Assembly (NCBI RefSeq): GCF_003443895.1
Contig: NZ_QQOA01000013.1
Coordinates: forward strand, 119,260 to 183,259
Source of the DNA: Paraburkholderia phosphatilytica
GTDB lineage: Bacteria > Pseudomonadota > Gammaproteobacteria > Burkholderiales > Burkholderiaceae
Length of the DNA stretch: 64,000 nucleotides
Direction: 5' to 3'
A program made the position numbers and the translations under genes. Positions 50,551-62,607 of the stretch are shown here, piece by piece. The notes beneath the pieces were generated by a model. That model did not search any database, was not told where the DNA came from, and saw only the letters and a list, made by a program, of their open reading frames with translations. The stretch's first letter is position 1. Every line of letters starts with the position of its first letter.

Positions 50551-51428
50551 ACTTCGAACAATGGATGCGCTCGGTGCTTGAGCGCGTCGAGCGCGCGCTC
50601 GAACACTATCTGCCGGCCACGAACATCGAGCCGGCAAAGCTGCACGACGCGATGCGCTATGCCGTGCTGGGCGGTGGCAAACGTGTGCGTCCGCTGCTGT
50701 GTCACGCGGCGGGTGAGCTGACCGGCGCGCGCGCCGAATGTCTCGACGCCGCGGCGGCCGCGCTGGAAATGATCCACGTCTACTCGCTCGTGCACGACGA
50801 CATGCCGTGCATGGACGACGACGATCTGCGTCGCGGCAAGCCCACGGTACACGTGCAGTACGACGAGGCCACCGCGCTGCTGGTCGGCGATGCGCTGCAG
50901 TCGCAGGCTTTCGTCACGCTGACGGCGGACGTGCTGGGGCCGGCGCAGCAGGCTTCGCTCGTGAAGGAACTGGCGCTGGCAAGCGGCTCGATCGGCATGG
51001 CCGGCGGCCAGGCGATCGATCTGGACAGCGTGGGCGTGATGCTGACGCGCCCGCAGCTCGAAACGATGCACCGCATGAAGACGGGCGCGCTGCTGCGCGC
51101 CGCGGTCCGCATGGGCGCGCTGGCTGGCGACACGCCGGACGCGTCGCTGATGCAATCGCTCGATACCTACGCGGCGGCCGTCGGCCTCGCGTTTCAGGTG
51201 GTCGACGACATTCTCGACGTCACGACGGATTCCGCCACGCTCGGCAAGACGGCGGGCAAGGACGCGGCGGCGAACAAGCCGACTTACGTGTCGATCATGG
51301 GGCTCGACGCATCGCGCGCGCTGGCTACGCAACTGCGTGCCGAAGCCCATGCTGCAATCGAGCCGTTCGGCGCACGGGCGCAACGCCTTGCCGAACTGGC
51401 CGACCTGGTGGTGAACCGGGTCAGTTGA
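50547..51428 (+). CDS. ispA: Farnesyl diphosphate synthase (polyprenyl synthetase)
   Basis: 293 residues, condenses IPP with DMAPP/GPP. First aspartate-rich motif [19 protein letters not shown] near 85-105, second motif [10 protein letters not shown] near 216. The Tyr-containing [15 protein letters not shown] start of the fold is present. Middle gene of xseB-ispA-dxs, feeding from the DXS-initiated MEP pathway. Confidence 0.95.
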   Translation: MNFEQWMRSVLERVERALEHYLPATNIEPAKLHDAMRYAVLGGGKRVRPLLCHAAGELTGARAECLDAAAAALEMIHVYSLVHDDMPCMDDDDLRRGKPTVHVQYDEATALLVGDALQSQAFVTLTADVLGPAQQASLVKELALASGSIGMAGGQAIDLDSVGVMLTRPQLETMHRMKTGALLRAAVRMGALAGDTPDASLMQSLDTYAAAVGLAFQVVDDILDVTTDSATLGKTAGKDAAANKPTYVSIMGLDASRALATQLRAEAHAAIEPFGARAQRLAELADLVVNRVS

Positions 51429-51513
51429 ACGCGACGGCCCGCAGCGCGCTCCGCCGCATGACCGGAGCGTGCATGAGAACCGGGCGCGCAAGATTTCCTA
51501 CAATGGAACGACG

Positions 51514-53409
51514 ATGTACGACCTGCTGAAAACTATCGACGACCCGGCCGATCTGCGCCGCCTCGATCGCCGCCAACTGCAACCGCTCGCGGACGAACTG
51601 CGCGCCTTCGTGCTCGACAGCGTGTCTCAGACGGGTGGCCATCTGTCGTCCAATCTCGGTACCGTCGAACTGACGATCGCGCTGCACTATGTGTTCGAGA
51701 CGCCGGCGGACCGCATCGTGTGGGACGTGGGCCATCAGACCTACCCGCACAAGATCCTGACGGGCCGCCGCGACCAGATGCACACGCTGCGTCAGCTCGA
51801 CGGCATTTCGGGCTTCCCGCGCCGCACCGAATCGGAGTACGACACGTTCGGCACCGCGCACTCCAGCACGTCGATCTCGGCCGCGCTCGGCATGGCGGTG
51901 GGCAGCAAGCTCGCCGGCGACAACCGCTTCTCGATCGCAGTGATCGGCGATGGCGCGATGACGGCCGGCATGGCGTTCGAAGCGATGAACAACGCGGGCG
52001 TCGAAGACGACCTGCCGCTGCTCGTCATCCTGAACGACAACGACATGTCGATTTCGCCGCCGGTCGGCGCGCTGAACCGCCACCTCGCGCGGCTGATGTC
52101 GGGCCGCTTCTACGCGGCGGCACGCGCCGGCGTGGAGCGCGTGCTGCGCGTCGCGCCGCCCATGCTGGATCTCGCGCGCAAGCTCGAAGAGCACGCGAAG
52201 GGCATGATCGTGCCGGCCACGCTGTTCGAGGAATTCGGCTTCAACTACATCGGCCCGATCGACGGTCACGATCTCGACTCGCTGATCCCGACGCTGCAGA
52301 ACATCAAGGAACTGCGCGGTCCGCAGTTCCTGCACGTCGTGACGAAGAAAGGCCAGGGCTACAAGCTCGCCGAAGCGGACCCGGTGCTGTACCACGGTCC
52401 GGGCAAGTTCAATCCGGCCGAAGGCATCAAGCCGTCCACCACGCCCGCGAAGAAGACCTACACGCAGGTCTTCGGCGAGTGGCTGTGCGATGCGGCGGAA
52501 CTCGATTCGCGCGTGGTCGGCATCACGCCGGCGATGCGCGAAGGCTCGGGCATGGTCGAATTCGAGAAGCGCTACCCGGATCGCTACTTCGACGTGGGCA
52601 TCGCGGAGCAGCACGCGGTCACGTTCGCGGGCGGTCTCGCGACCGAAGGCATGAAGCCGGTCGTCGCGATCTACTCGACGTTCCTGCAGCGCGCTTACGA
52701 CCAGTTGATTCACGACGTCGCGTTGCAGAACCTGCCGGTGGTGTTCGCGATCGACCGCGCGGGCCTCGTCGGCGCGGACGGCGCAACGCACGCGGGCGCG
52801 TACGACCTCGCGTTCCTGCGCTGCATCCCGAACATGACGGTGATGGCCGCGTCGGACGAAAACGAATGCCGCCAGATGCTGTACACGGCGCTCCAGCAGT
52901 CGAACCCGACGGCCGTGCGCTATCCGCGCGGCGCGGGCACGGGCGTCGCCACCGTCAAGCAGATGACGGCGATTCCGGTCGGCAAGGGCGAGATCCGTCG
53001 CGAGAGTTCGGCGCCTTCCGGCAAGCGCATTGCGATCCTCGCGTTCGGCACGATGGTTGTGCCGTCCCTGAAGGCCGCCGAGGAACTCGACGCCACCGTC
53101 GCGAACATGCGCTTCGTGAAGCCGATCGACGCCGACCTGGTGAAGAAGCTCGCTGAAACGCACGATGCGCTCGTCACCATCGAAGAAGGCAGCGTGATGG
53201 GCGGCGCGGGCTCGGCCTGCGTCGAAGCCCTGCTCGCGAGTGGGGTTACTTGCCCCGTACTACAATTGGGCCTCCCCGACCGGTTCATCGATCACGGCGA
53301 TCCGGCGAAGTTGCTGTCGCAGTGTGGTCTCGACGCCGCGGGCATCGCGAAGTCGATCCGCGAGCGTTTCGTCGAGCCCGCGGACAAGTCGGTCAAACGC
53401 GTCGCTTAA
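51514..53409 (+). CDS. dxs: 1-deoxy-D-xylulose-5-phosphate synthase
   Basis: 631 residues, thiamin-diphosphate enzyme that makes DXP from pyruvate and glyceraldehyde-3-phosphate, the first step of MEP isoprenoid synthesis. The ThDP motif region [20 protein letters not shown], the catalytic [15 protein letters not shown] and the transketolase middle domain ([16 protein letters not shown]) are intact. ATG 51514 gives the usual MYDLLKTI start with GGAACG upstream; the frame is open 45 bp earlier. Confidence 0.96.
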   Translation: MYDLLKTIDDPADLRRLDRRQLQPLADELRAFVLDSVSQTGGHLSSNLGTVELTIALHYVFETPADRIVWDVGHQTYPHKILTGRRDQMHTLRQLDGISGFPRRTESEYDTFGTAHSSTSISAALGMAVGSKLAGDNRFSIAVIGDGAMTAGMAFEAMNNAGVEDDLPLLVILNDNDMSISPPVGALNRHLARLMSGRFYAAARAGVERVLRVAPPMLDLARKLEEHAKGMIVPATLFEEFGFNYIGPIDGHDLDSLIPTLQNIKELRGPQFLHVVTKKGQGYKLAEADPVLYHGPGKFNPAEGIKPSTTPAKKTYTQVFGEWLCDAAELDSRVVGITPAMREGSGMVEFEKRYPDRYFDVGIAEQHAVTFAGGLATEGMKPVVAIYSTFLQRAYDQLIHDVALQNLPVVFAIDRAGLVGADGATHAGAYDLAFLRCIPNMTVMAASDENECRQMLYTALQQSNPTAVRYPRGAGTGVATVKQMTAIPVGKGEIRRESSAPSGKRIAILAFGTMVVPSLKAAEELDATVANMRFVKPIDADLVKKLAETHDALVTIEEGSVMGGAGSACVEALLASGVTCPVLQLGLPDRFIDHGDPAKLLSQCGLDAAGIAKSIRERFVEPADKSVKRVA

Positions 53410-53516
53410 GGCCTGCTAACGAAAGCTTGCCGTACGCCGCGCCACGAGTTCTTCGGCGCGGCGCCTCCAGATGGAATCAATGGGCGGCGCGGGGTGTTCC
53501 GTGCGCCATCCGCGAG

Positions 53517-53538
53517 CGCCGGCTGACTGCCGGCGTTT
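53517..53538 (+). terminator. Hairpin between dxs and folE2
   Basis: The 7-bp stem CGCCGGC/GCCGGCG with a TGACT loop is followed by a short T-run (TTTGTC). Another GC-rich inverted repeat (GCCGCGCC/GGCGCGGC, 53436-53462) precedes it. Together they probably end the dxs transcript. Confidence 0.5.
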
Positions 53539-53580
53539 GTCATTGCGCGCTTCGTTTTGCGCGAGTCAAAGGACAAGAAC

Positions 53581-54387
53581 ATGAATCAGATGAACCCCGC
53601 CTTCGTGATGCCCGACGTGCAGAGCACGCCCGACACACGCCAGATTCCGATCCAGCGGGTCGGCGTCAAGGCGGTGCGCCATCCATTGACGGTTCGCCTG
53701 CCGGACGGCTCGACGCAGCCGACCGTCGGCAGCTGGAACCTCGACGTGCATCTGCCCGCCGAGCAGAAGGGCACGCACATGTCGCGCTTCGTCGCGCTGC
53801 TCGAGGAGCACCGCACACCGCTCGAGCCGGCGACGTTCCGCACCATGCTCGCGGCGATGCTCGACAAGCTTGAAGCGACTGCGGGCCGCATCGAGGTGTC
53901 GTTCCCGTACTTCGTGAACAAGACCGCGCCGGTGTCCGGCGTGCAGAGTCTGCTGGACTATGAAGTGACGCTGACGGGCGATAGCCGCGATGGCGCGACG
54001 CGCCTGTTCCTGAAGGTGCTGGTGCCGGTGACGAGCCTGTGCCCGTGCTCGAAGAAGATCTCGCAGTACGGCGCGCACAACCAGCGCTCGCACGTGACGA
54101 TCGACGCGGAACTGGCCGGCGACGTGCCGGTGGAAGACCTGATCCGGATCGCCGAAGAAGAAGCGTCGTGCGAGTTGTGGGGCCTGTTGAAGCGCCCGGA
54201 CGAGAAGTTCGTCACCGAGCGCGCGTATGAAAATCCGAAGTTCGTCGAAGACCTGGTGCGCGACGTCGCACAGCGCCTGAATGCCGACGCGCGCGTCGTC
54301 GCGTATGTGCTGGAAGCGGAGAACTTCGAGTCGATTCACAATCACAGCGCGTATGCGGTGATCGAGCGGGACAAGCGGTTGGGTTGA
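53581..54387 (+). CDS. folE2: GTP cyclohydrolase FolE2 (type IB)
   Basis: 268 residues, GTP to dihydroneopterin triphosphate for folate. FolE2 rather than FolE is shown by [25 protein letters not shown] and the metal-binding [20 protein letters not shown] with Cys and His/Glu ligands. FolE2 enzymes work with several metals and often back up zinc-dependent FolE. ATG 53581 has AAGGA 7 nt upstream. It is convergent with tsaD. Confidence 0.94.
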   Translation: MNQMNPAFVMPDVQSTPDTRQIPIQRVGVKAVRHPLTVRLPDGSTQPTVGSWNLDVHLPAEQKGTHMSRFVALLEEHRTPLEPATFRTMLAAMLDKLEATAGRIEVSFPYFVNKTAPVSGVQSLLDYEVTLTGDSRDGATRLFLKVLVPVTSLCPCSKKISQYGAHNQRSHVTIDAELAGDVPVEDLIRIAEEEASCELWGLLKRPDEKFVTERAYENPKFVEDLVRDVAQRLNADARVVAYVLEAENFESIHNHSAYAVIERDKRLG

Positions 54388-54442
54388 TGCGATCGGCGCG
54401 CGGCGCGTCGGGCGCTGCGCCTGTAGCGTCACGCGCGTTGCG

Positions 54443-55468
54443 TCAGCGCGCGAGCGAAGTCAGATCCCAGCGCGGCTTCACGGTGAACGCGTAATTGCGC
54501 TCGGCCTGATCGGGCCACCGTTGCAGGCGCAACGCACCCGCGAGCGCGATCATTGCGCCGTTGTCCGTGCACAGCGACAGGTCCGGGTAGTGCACATCGA
54601 AACCGCGCTTCTTCGCGGCCGCCGAGAGTGTTTCGCGCAACTGCCGGTTCGCGCCAACGCCGCCCGCCACCACCAGCCGCTTCAGCTTCGTTTTCTTCAA
54701 TGCTGCGATGGATTTCGCGGCCAGCACTTCCACCGCCGCATCGACGAAGCCGCGCGCGAGGTCGGCTTTGCCCTGCTCGCAGACGTTCGAGCCGAGCTTC
54801 TTCATCTGCGTGAGCACGGCGGTCTTCAGGCCGCTGAAGCTGAAATCGAGGTCGCCGGAATGCAGCATCGGACGTGGCAGCACGATCGCGTTGGGCGTGC
54901 CGAATTCCGCGAGCCGCGACACTTCCGGGCCGCCCGGATAGCCGAGGCCGAGCAGCTTCGCGGTTTTGTCGAACGCTTCGCCGGCGGCGTCGTCGAGCGT
55001 CTCGCCGAGCGTTTCGTACACGCCGACGTCCGTCACGCGCATCAACTGCGTATGACCGCCCGACACCAGCAGTGCGACGAACGGAAACGGCGGCGGTTCG
55101 TCCACCAGCAGCGGCGACAGCAGGTGTCCTTCGAGATGATGGATGCCGATGGTCGGCTTGTTCCAGGCCATCGCCAGCGCATTCGCGATGCTCGCGCCGA
55201 CCAGCAGCGCGCCCGCGAGACCTGGGCCCTGGGTGAACGCGATCGCGTCGATGTCGTTGCGCGCGGCGCCTGCGTGGCCGAGCACCTCTTCGAGCAGCGG
55301 CAGCGCGCGGCGGATGTGGTCGCGCGACGCGAGTTCCGGCACGACGCCGCCGTACTCCCGATGCATCGCGATCTGCGAATGCAGTGCGTGCGCGAGCAGG
55401 CCGCGCTCGGTGTCGTAGAGCGCGAGGCCGGTTTCGTCGCAGGAGCTTTCGATGCCGAGCACGAGCAT
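54443..55468 (-). CDS. tsaD: tRNA N6-adenosine threonylcarbamoyltransferase
   Basis: 341 residues, the catalytic subunit for t6A37 modification of ANN-decoding tRNAs, with TsaB, TsaC and TsaE elsewhere. The metal motif [13 protein letters not shown] holds the HxxxH pair; the start [18 protein letters not shown] is canonical, as are [13 protein letters not shown] and the C-terminal [16 protein letters not shown]. Its substrates include tRNAs with CAU anticodons, relevant to the odd tRNA gene in this window. Confidence 0.96.
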   Translation of the reverse strand: MLVLGIESSCDETGLALYDTERGLLAHALHSQIAMHREYGGVVPELASRDHIRRALPLLEEVLGHAGAARNDIDAIAFTQGPGLAGALLVGASIANALAMAWNKPTIGIHHLEGHLLSPLLVDEPPPFPFVALLVSGGHTQLMRVTDVGVYETLGETLDDAAGEAFDKTAKLLGLGYPGGPEVSRLAEFGTPNAIVLPRPMLHSGDLDFSFSGLKTAVLTQMKKLGSNVCEQGKADLARGFVDAAVEVLAAKSIAALKKTKLKRLVVAGGVGANRQLRETLSAAAKKRGFDVHYPDLSLCTDNGAMIALAGALRLQRWPDQAERNYAFTVKPRWDLTSLAR

Positions 55469-55596
55469 GGTGGGTGCGATGCCTTGAGTGATGCCTGGTA
55501 CGGCTGATGAGGTCAGTCGAAAAGTATACCAGTGAGGTTGATGAACCGCTGAGGGCGGGCGTCGCTCAGCCAGCCCTCGCAGGTAAAATGCGCGCC

Positions 55597-56814
55597 ATGG
55601 AATCTTTCGATATCGCGGTGATCGGCGCGGGCGCGGCCGGCATGATGTGCGCGTCGGTGGCGGGTCAGCTCGGCCGGCGCGTCGCGCTGATCGACCACGC
55701 GCCGCGGCTCGCGGAAAAAATCCGCATCTCCGGCGGCGGGCGCTGCAACTTCACGAACCTTCAGGCGGGGCCGGCGAACTATCTGTCCGCGAATCCGCAC
55801 TTCTGCCGCTCGGCGCTCGCGCGCTATACGCCGCGCGATTTTCTGGCGCTGTTGAAGCGCCATCGCGTGACGTGGCACGAGAAGCACAAGGGGCAGCTGT
55901 TCTGCGACCAGTCGAGCGACGCGATCATCGACGTGCTCAAGCAGGAGTGCGATGCCGGTGGCGTCACGTGGCGCCGCCCGCTGACCGTCGAGCAGATTCA
56001 CTACGGCGACGGGCGCGGCTTCACGCTCGACACGGCCAACGGTCCGATCGGGGCCGAGGCGCTGGTGATCGCGACAGGCGGCCTGTCGATTCCCGCGATC
56101 GGCGCGACCGATTTCGCGTACCGCGTCGCGAAGCAGTTCGGCCACAAGCTGATCGACACCCGGCCGGCACTCGTGCCGCTGACCTTCGCGGCGGCCGACT
56201 GGGCGCCGTTCTCGGCGCTGTCGGGCGTGTCGCTGGAAGTGCATGTCGCGACCGGCGACCGCAAGACCGGTGGCGCATTCGTCGAAGACCTGCTGCTGAC
56301 CCATCGCGGGCTGTCGGGGCCGGGCGTGCTGCAGATCTCCAGCTTCTGGAAGCCGGGCGAGCCGATTCACGTGAACCTGCTGCCGGAGCGTGATGCGTCG
56401 GCCGCGCTGATCGATGCGAAGGCGGGCTCGAAACGGCAGATCGCGAACCTGCTCGCCGAATGGGTGTCGTCGCGGCTCGCGCACGTCTGGCTGGCGAGCC
56501 ACGCGGTTGCCGCCGACGCGCGGCTTGCCGATCTGCCGGACAAGACGCTGCGCAGGGTCGGCGACGCGCTGTCGCGCTGGACGCTGACGCCGAACGGTAC
56601 CGAGGGGTACAGGAAAGCCGAAGTGACGCGGGGCGGGGTCGATACCCGCGAGCTGTCGTCGGCGACGATGATGAGCGCGCGTGCGCCGGGGCTGTTTTTC
56701 ATCGGCGAGGCGGTCGACGTGACCGGTTGGCTGGGCGGCTACAATTTCCAGTGGGCGTGGGCTTCAGGCGTCGCGGCCGGGCAGGCGGCGGCCGAATTCG
56801 TCCACAAAACTTGA
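55597..56814 (+). CDS. BaiN/HI0933-family NAD(P)/FAD-dependent flavoprotein
   Basis: 405 residues. The FAD motif [20 protein letters not shown], the [11 protein letters not shown] block and the C-terminal [20 protein letters not shown] segment define the HI0933/BaiN family, whose physiological reaction is mostly unknown. ATG 55597 gives the family start; ATG 55588 with AGG upstream is equally possible. It is divergent from tsaD by about 130 bp and precedes rpsU. Confidence 0.9.
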   Translation: MESFDIAVIGAGAAGMMCASVAGQLGRRVALIDHAPRLAEKIRISGGGRCNFTNLQAGPANYLSANPHFCRSALARYTPRDFLALLKRHRVTWHEKHKGQLFCDQSSDAIIDVLKQECDAGGVTWRRPLTVEQIHYGDGRGFTLDTANGPIGAEALVIATGGLSIPAIGATDFAYRVAKQFGHKLIDTRPALVPLTFAAADWAPFSALSGVSLEVHVATGDRKTGGAFVEDLLLTHRGLSGPGVLQISSFWKPGEPIHVNLLPERDASAALIDAKAGSKRQIANLLAEWVSSRLAHVWLASHAVAADARLADLPDKTLRRVGDALSRWTLTPNGTEGYRKAEVTRGGVDTRELSSATMMSARAPGLFFIGEAVDVTGWLGGYNFQWAWASGVAAGQAAAEFVHKT

Positions 56815-56827
56815 CGCCGGCGCAGGT

Positions 56828-56855
56828 TTGTGTAAACAGAAACGTCTGCTATACT
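56828..56855 (+). promoter_or_regulatory. Promoter of rpsU operon
   Basis: TTGTGT and TATACT spaced by 16 bp, with TGC just before the -10 (extended -10). Transcription would start about 27 nt before the rpsU ATG. It overlaps the region just past the flavoprotein stop. Confidence 0.65.
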
Positions 56856-56888
56856 CTCCAACCTTTGCAAAAGTTGCGTTATTGAAAA

Positions 56889-57101
56889 ATGACGACTATT
56901 CGCGTTAAAGAGAACGAGCCTTTCGAAGTCGCGATGCGCCGCTTCAAGCGCACGATCGAGAAGAATGGTCTCCTGACCGAGCTTCGTGCGCGAGAGTTCT
57001 ACGAGAAGCCGACTTCCGAGCGCAAGCGCAAGAAGGCTGCTGCCGTGAAGCGTCATTTCAAGCGCCTGCGCAGCCAGATGCTGCCGAAGAAGTTTTACTG
57101 A
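56889..57101 (+). CDS. rpsU: 30S ribosomal protein S21
   Basis: 70 residues, complete, highly basic, identical in layout to bacterial S21 ([20 protein letters not shown], ending [11 protein letters not shown]). S21 helps initiation by the 30S subunit near the anti-Shine-Dalgarno. The ribosome site is weak (TTGAAAA before the ATG), common for this gene. First gene of the rpsU-yqeY-dnaG-rpoD operon, with a terminator-like hairpin after it. Confidence 0.97.
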   Translation: MTTIRVKENEPFEVAMRRFKRTIEKNGLLTELRAREFYEKPTSERKRKKAAAVKRHFKRLRSQMLPKKFY

Positions 57102-57200
57102 TTTCAGGCCGCGCGGCCTTGGCCGGGCGGCGGCGCATAGCGGCAATGCGAACCGCATTCACTGTCGCCATCCGCATCCACCACGCGAACGCATCGCGTC

Positions 57201-57235
57201 AACCCGCTTGAGGAGGCAGTCCCAAGCGGGTTTTT
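57201..57235 (+). terminator. Intrinsic terminator/attenuator between rpsU and yqeY
   Basis: The 9-bp stem AACCCGCTT/AAGCGGGTT with a 14-nt loop is followed by TTTTTG. E. coli has a terminator at the same place in its rpsU-dnaG-rpoD operon, which lets S21 be made in excess of primase. Confidence 0.85.
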
Positions 57236-57304
57236 GTGTTCAGGTGCATGGCCTCGGGCCGGTTCGGCGCTGCGATTCGAAACCCTCACGTATTCAGGTG
57301 TGCA

Positions 57305-57751
57305 ATGAGCCTCAAAGACCGGATCAACGACGACATGAAGGCCGCGATGCGCGCCCGCGAAACCGAGCGCCTCGGCACGATCCGTCTGCTCCTCGCCGCG
57401 ATCAAGCAGCGCGAGGTCGATGAGCGCGTGACGCTCGACGACGCGGCTGTGACCGCCGTCATCGACAAGATGATCAAGCAGCGCAAGGATTCGATCAGCC
57501 AGTTCGAAACGGCTGGCCGCACGGACCTCGTCGACAAGGAAAAGGCCGAACTCGGCGTGCTGTCCGCCTACATGCCGGAACAGCTCGGCGAAGCGGAAAT
57601 GGCTGCCGAAGTGCAGGCCGCGATCGCGCAGGTTGGCGCGGCGGGCCCGCAGGACATGGGCAAGGTGATGGGCGTGCTGAAGCCGAAGCTCGCGGGCCGC
57701 GCCGACATGACGGCCGTGTCCGGCCTCGTCAAGGCGGCGCTCGCGAAATAG
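57305..57751 (+). CDS. GatB/YqeY domain protein
   Basis: 148 residues, the stand-alone YqeY protein (MSLKDRINDDMKAAMRARET, and the tail QDMGKVMGVLKPKLAGRADM). It resembles the tail domain of GatB and may act on tRNA, though its role is not settled. ATG 57305 was chosen; the open frame before it runs through the terminator. Between rpsU and dnaG as in many proteobacteria. Confidence 0.92.
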   Translation: MSLKDRINDDMKAAMRARETERLGTIRLLLAAIKQREVDERVTLDDAAVTAVIDKMIKQRKDSISQFETAGRTDLVDKEKAELGVLSAYMPEQLGEAEMAAEVQAAIAQVGAAGPQDMGKVMGVLKPKLAGRADMTAVSGLVKAALAK

Positions 57752-57841
57752 CGCGGGTTGAGCCGGGCAGTGGCCCCCGGGGCGCGAGCCAAAGACACCG
57801 CATGCTTCCTCGTTTCGGCACTCTGGACCGCGTGACCGCCC

Positions 57842-59722
57842 GTGATTCCGCACTCGTTCCTGCAAGATCTGTTGAACCGCGTCGACATCGTCGATGTGGT
57901 CGGCCGCTATGTGCAGCTGAAGAAGGGCGGCGCGAATTTCATGGGGCTCTGTCCGTTCCATAACGAGAAGAGCCCGTCGTTCACGGTCAGTCCAACCAAG
58001 CAGTTCTATCACTGCTTCGGGTGCGGCGCGCATGGCACCGCCATCGGCTTCCTGATGGAGCACGCGGGGCTGACGTTCCCGGAAGCGGTGAACGAGCTGG
58101 CCCAGTCGGTCGGCCTGACGGTGCCGCAGGAACCCTCGCCGATGCGGGGCGGCGGTGGCGGCGGTTACGCGGGCGAAGGCGCGGCACCGTATCCGTCGAA
58201 GGCCGTGACGACCGCGCTGTCGGACCTGATGCAGACCGCGTGCGACTACTACCGCAAGCAGTTGCGCGGCGCGCAGAACGCGGTGCAGTACCTGAAGAAG
58301 CGCGGCCTCACGGGCGAGATCGCGCTGCGTTTCGGTCTCGGCTACGCGCCGGACGGCTGGCAGAACCTCGAGGCGGCGTTTCCCAATTATCGGGACGATG
58401 GCCTCGTCGAAGCGGGTCTCGTGATCGTCAGCGAGAAGACCGACGCGCAGGGGCAGCAGCGCCGCTACGACCGGTTCCGCGAACGGATCATGTTCCCGAT
58501 CCGCAATGTGAAGGGACAGGTGATCGGCTTCGGCGGGCGGGTGCTCGACGGCGGCGAGCCGAAATATTTGAATTCGCCCGAAACGCCGCTATTTAATAAA
58601 GGCAGCGAGCTGTACGGTCTCTTCGAGGCACGGCTCGCGATTCGCGAAAAGCACTATGTGCTGGTCGTCGAAGGGTATATGGACGTGGTTGCGCTTGCGC
58701 AGCTCGGGTTTCAGAACGCGGTCGCGACGCTCGGCACCGCCTGCACGCCGATTCACGTGCAGAAATTGCTGCGTCAGACGGATACGGTGATTTTCAGCTT
58801 CGACGGCGATGCCGCGGGGCGGCGCGCGGCGCGTCGTGCGCTCGACGCCTGCCTGCCCCATGCCGCCGACAATCGCACGATCCGTTTCCTGTTCCTGCCG
58901 ACGGAGCACGATCCGGACAGCTACGTGCGCGAGTACGGCACCGAGGCATTCGCGGAACAGGTCGAACGGGCGATGCCGCTGTCGCAGTTCATGTTGAACG
59001 AGGTGCTGGCGGGCAAGGAGCTGGATCAACCGGAAGGCCGGGCGCGGGCGCTGTTCGATGCGAAGCCGCTGTTGCAGGCGCTGCCCGCGAACGCGTTGCG
59101 CGCGCAGATCATGCACATGTTCGCAGACCGGCTCGACGTGCCGTTCGAAGAGGTCGCGGCGCTGTGCGAGGTCGATGCGCGAATCGCGCAGGCCGCGCGC
59201 GCGGCGCCGGCGCGCAAGGATCGCCGCAGCGTGACGGGGCTCGAGCAACGCGCGCTGCGCAATCTGGTGATGCATCCGCGGATCGTCGCGGAGCTGGATG
59301 AAGACGAAGAGCAGGCGCTGCTCGCCGTCACGCGGCACGGCGAACTGTTCGAGGAAGTGACGACGCATGCGCGTGCGCTGGGCGATTCGGCGGCCTTCCA
59401 GCTCCTGTCGGATCTGCTGCGAAATGGCGCGAACGCGCCGACTTTTGAAGAAATCTTTCGGGAAATTCTGGTCTATGATGAAAACGTACGGGATTTGTTG
59501 CTGAAGGATCCCGACGATGCCGTGGTCATCGAAGAGCGGCGCGAACAGGAGCGCATCACCGGCGAGGAACTGAAAGCGGCCATCCGCAGAATGCGCTATG
59601 ACGCGTACTGCGAACGGCTCGACCAGCTGGCGCGACAGTCGCGACACACGCCGGAAGAATTCGCCGAACTGGCGGAACTGAATCAGAAACGGGCTGAGAT
59701 GAAACGACAGCTCGGACTGTAG
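57842..59722 (+). CDS. dnaG: DNA primase
   Basis: 626 residues from a GTG start. The CHC2 zinc-binding domain (LCPFHNEKSPSFTVSP, FYHCFGCGAHG), the Toprim catalytic core (LVVEGYMDVVALAQLG, IFSFDGDAAGRRAARRAL) and the C-terminal DnaB-interaction domain are all present. Makes RNA primers at the fork. A Gly-rich linker (GGGGGGYAGEG, about 102-112) follows the zinc domain. A promoter-like element for rpoD lies just past its stop. Confidence 0.96.
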   Translation: MIPHSFLQDLLNRVDIVDVVGRYVQLKKGGANFMGLCPFHNEKSPSFTVSPTKQFYHCFGCGAHGTAIGFLMEHAGLTFPEAVNELAQSVGLTVPQEPSPMRGGGGGGYAGEGAAPYPSKAVTTALSDLMQTACDYYRKQLRGAQNAVQYLKKRGLTGEIALRFGLGYAPDGWQNLEAAFPNYRDDGLVEAGLVIVSEKTDAQGQQRRYDRFRERIMFPIRNVKGQVIGFGGRVLDGGEPKYLNSPETPLFNKGSELYGLFEARLAIREKHYVLVVEGYMDVVALAQLGFQNAVATLGTACTPIHVQKLLRQTDTVIFSFDGDAAGRRAARRALDACLPHAADNRTIRFLFLPTEHDPDSYVREYGTEAFAEQVERAMPLSQFMLNEVLAGKELDQPEGRARALFDAKPLLQALPANALRAQIMHMFADRLDVPFEEVAALCEVDARIAQAARAAPARKDRRSVTGLEQRALRNLVMHPRIVAELDEDEEQALLAVTRHGELFEEVTTHARALGDSAAFQLLSDLLRNGANAPTFEEIFREILVYDENVRDLLLKDPDDAVVIEERREQERITGEELKAAIRRMRYDAYCERLDQLARQSRHTPEEFAELAELNQKRAEMKRQLGL

Positions 59723-59733
59723 GCAGGGAGGGC

Positions 59734-59768
59734 CTGAAAACCGAGGTGCTATAATAAAAGGTTTTCAG
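59734..59768 (+). promoter_or_regulatory. rpoD promoter (extended -10) inside a 9-bp inverted repeat
   Basis: A consensus TATAAT with TGC directly before it (59750-59755) sits in the 17-nt loop between perfect arms CTGAAAACC (59734-59742) and GGTTTTCAG (59760-59768). No -35 hexamer is visible. The arms would flank the open complex or, in a read-through RNA, form a hairpin that hides the spacer. It begins 11 nt after the dnaG stop and 66 nt before the rpoD ATG. Confidence 0.6.
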
Positions 59769-59799
59769 CGGTTTGATTTCCAGGCAAGGGCACATTGCG

Positions 59800-62179
<2,380 letters not shown>

Positions 62180-62181
<2 letters not shown>

Positions 62182-62213
62182 TCGTTGGGCCGGCGCGAGC
62201 CGGCCCAACGATC
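62180..62213. repeat. 15-bp perfect hairpin at the rpoD stop
   Basis: GATCGTTGGGCCGGC and GCCGGCCCAACGATC flank the tetraloop GCGA; the stem begins inside the rpoD TGA stop codon. It is very stable but has no U-run. Probably a transcript-end or 3'-protection structure acting with the larger terminator just after it. Confidence 0.7.
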
Positions 62214-62216
62214 GCG

Positions 62217-62284
62217 CGGGGCTTTCGCGTCGGTTTTGCCAGTGCGGTTCAGGCAGGCAAAACGGATGAGAAAGCCCCGTTTTT
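62217..62284 (+). terminator. Large-loop intrinsic terminator after rpoD
   Basis: The arms CGGGGCTTTC (62217-62226) and GAAAGCCCCG (62270-62279) pair over 43 nt and end in TTTTTC. The loop is long but the stem plus U-run is clean. Confidence 0.6.
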
Positions 62285-62312
62285 CGTGTAGTATGTCGGC
62301 GGATTTGAAGTT

Positions 62313-62339
62313 AAAGGCCCGGCCTCGACCGGGTCTTTT
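62313..62339 (+). terminator. Intrinsic terminator just upstream of the tRNA gene
   Basis: AAAGGCCCGG and CCGGGTCTTT make a 10-bp stem with one G-U pair and a 6-nt loop, ending in the T-run TCTTTT. It ends only 7 nt before the tRNA 5' end, so readthrough from rpoD should not reach the tRNA. Confidence 0.7.
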
Positions 62340-62346
62340 CATTGAA

Positions 62347-62434
62347 GGGCCGGACGCCGTGCTGGTTGCAGGCAGCGGACTCATAATCCGCCTCCGAAAG
62401 GACACCGTGGGTTCGAATCCCACCCGGCCCACCA
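62347..62434 (+). tRNA. tRNA with CAU anticodon and class II (long variable) arm, isotype unclear
   Basis: 88 nt with encoded CCA. The acceptor stem GGGCCGG/CCGGCCC is 7 bp, discriminator A. The D stem has 3 bp (GCC/GGC). The anticodon stem GCGGA/TCCGC holds loop CTCATAA, anticodon CAT at 62382-62384, the same loop as tRNA-Ile2. The T arm is GTGGG-TTCGAAT-CCCAC. The variable arm of 15 nt contains a hairpin (TCC-GAAA-GGA), as in Leu/Ser/Tyr tRNAs. Positions 8 and 14 are A and U instead of U and A. Likely integration site of the adjacent integrase. Confidence 0.88.
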
Positions 62435-62441
62435 TAGAGTT

Positions 62442-62599
62442 GCCCAACACTTCCCGGGATCTACCAAAAAACCCCTTCAGTCAAGGGCTTGCGTGGATTT
62501 TTGCTGCCAGCACTTCCCAATCTCCCCCATTGACACCCAACATTTGAGGGGGCATCTTAGGTGGCATTTCCCAAGTTAGTTGGGGGCAAAAATGCCCCC
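62442..62599. other. Integrase attachment-region repeats between tRNA and integrase gene
   Basis: Direct repeats GCCCAACACTTCCC (62442-62455) and GCCAGCACTTCCC (62506-62518), a pair of G-runs (TTTGAGGGGGCAT at 62543, TTGGGGGCAA near 62580) and an inverted repeat GGGGGCA/TGCCCCC (62582-62599) 8 bp before the integrase ATG. These look like arm-type binding and autoregulatory sites. The att core itself is expected in the tRNA 3' end. Confidence 0.5.
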
Positions 62600-62607
62600 G
62601 CGCTTCT

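Noticed and set aside
53410..53580. A riboswitch or zinc-regulated site upstream of folE2
   Set aside because: FolE2 genes are often zinc-regulated or preceded by regulatory RNA, but I see only terminator-like hairpins and no recognisable Zur box or aptamer.
62435..62607. A CRISPR-like array in the repeat-rich stretch before the integrase
   Set aside because: Only two imperfect copies of each short repeat with irregular spacing and no cas genes; better explained as integrase arm sites.
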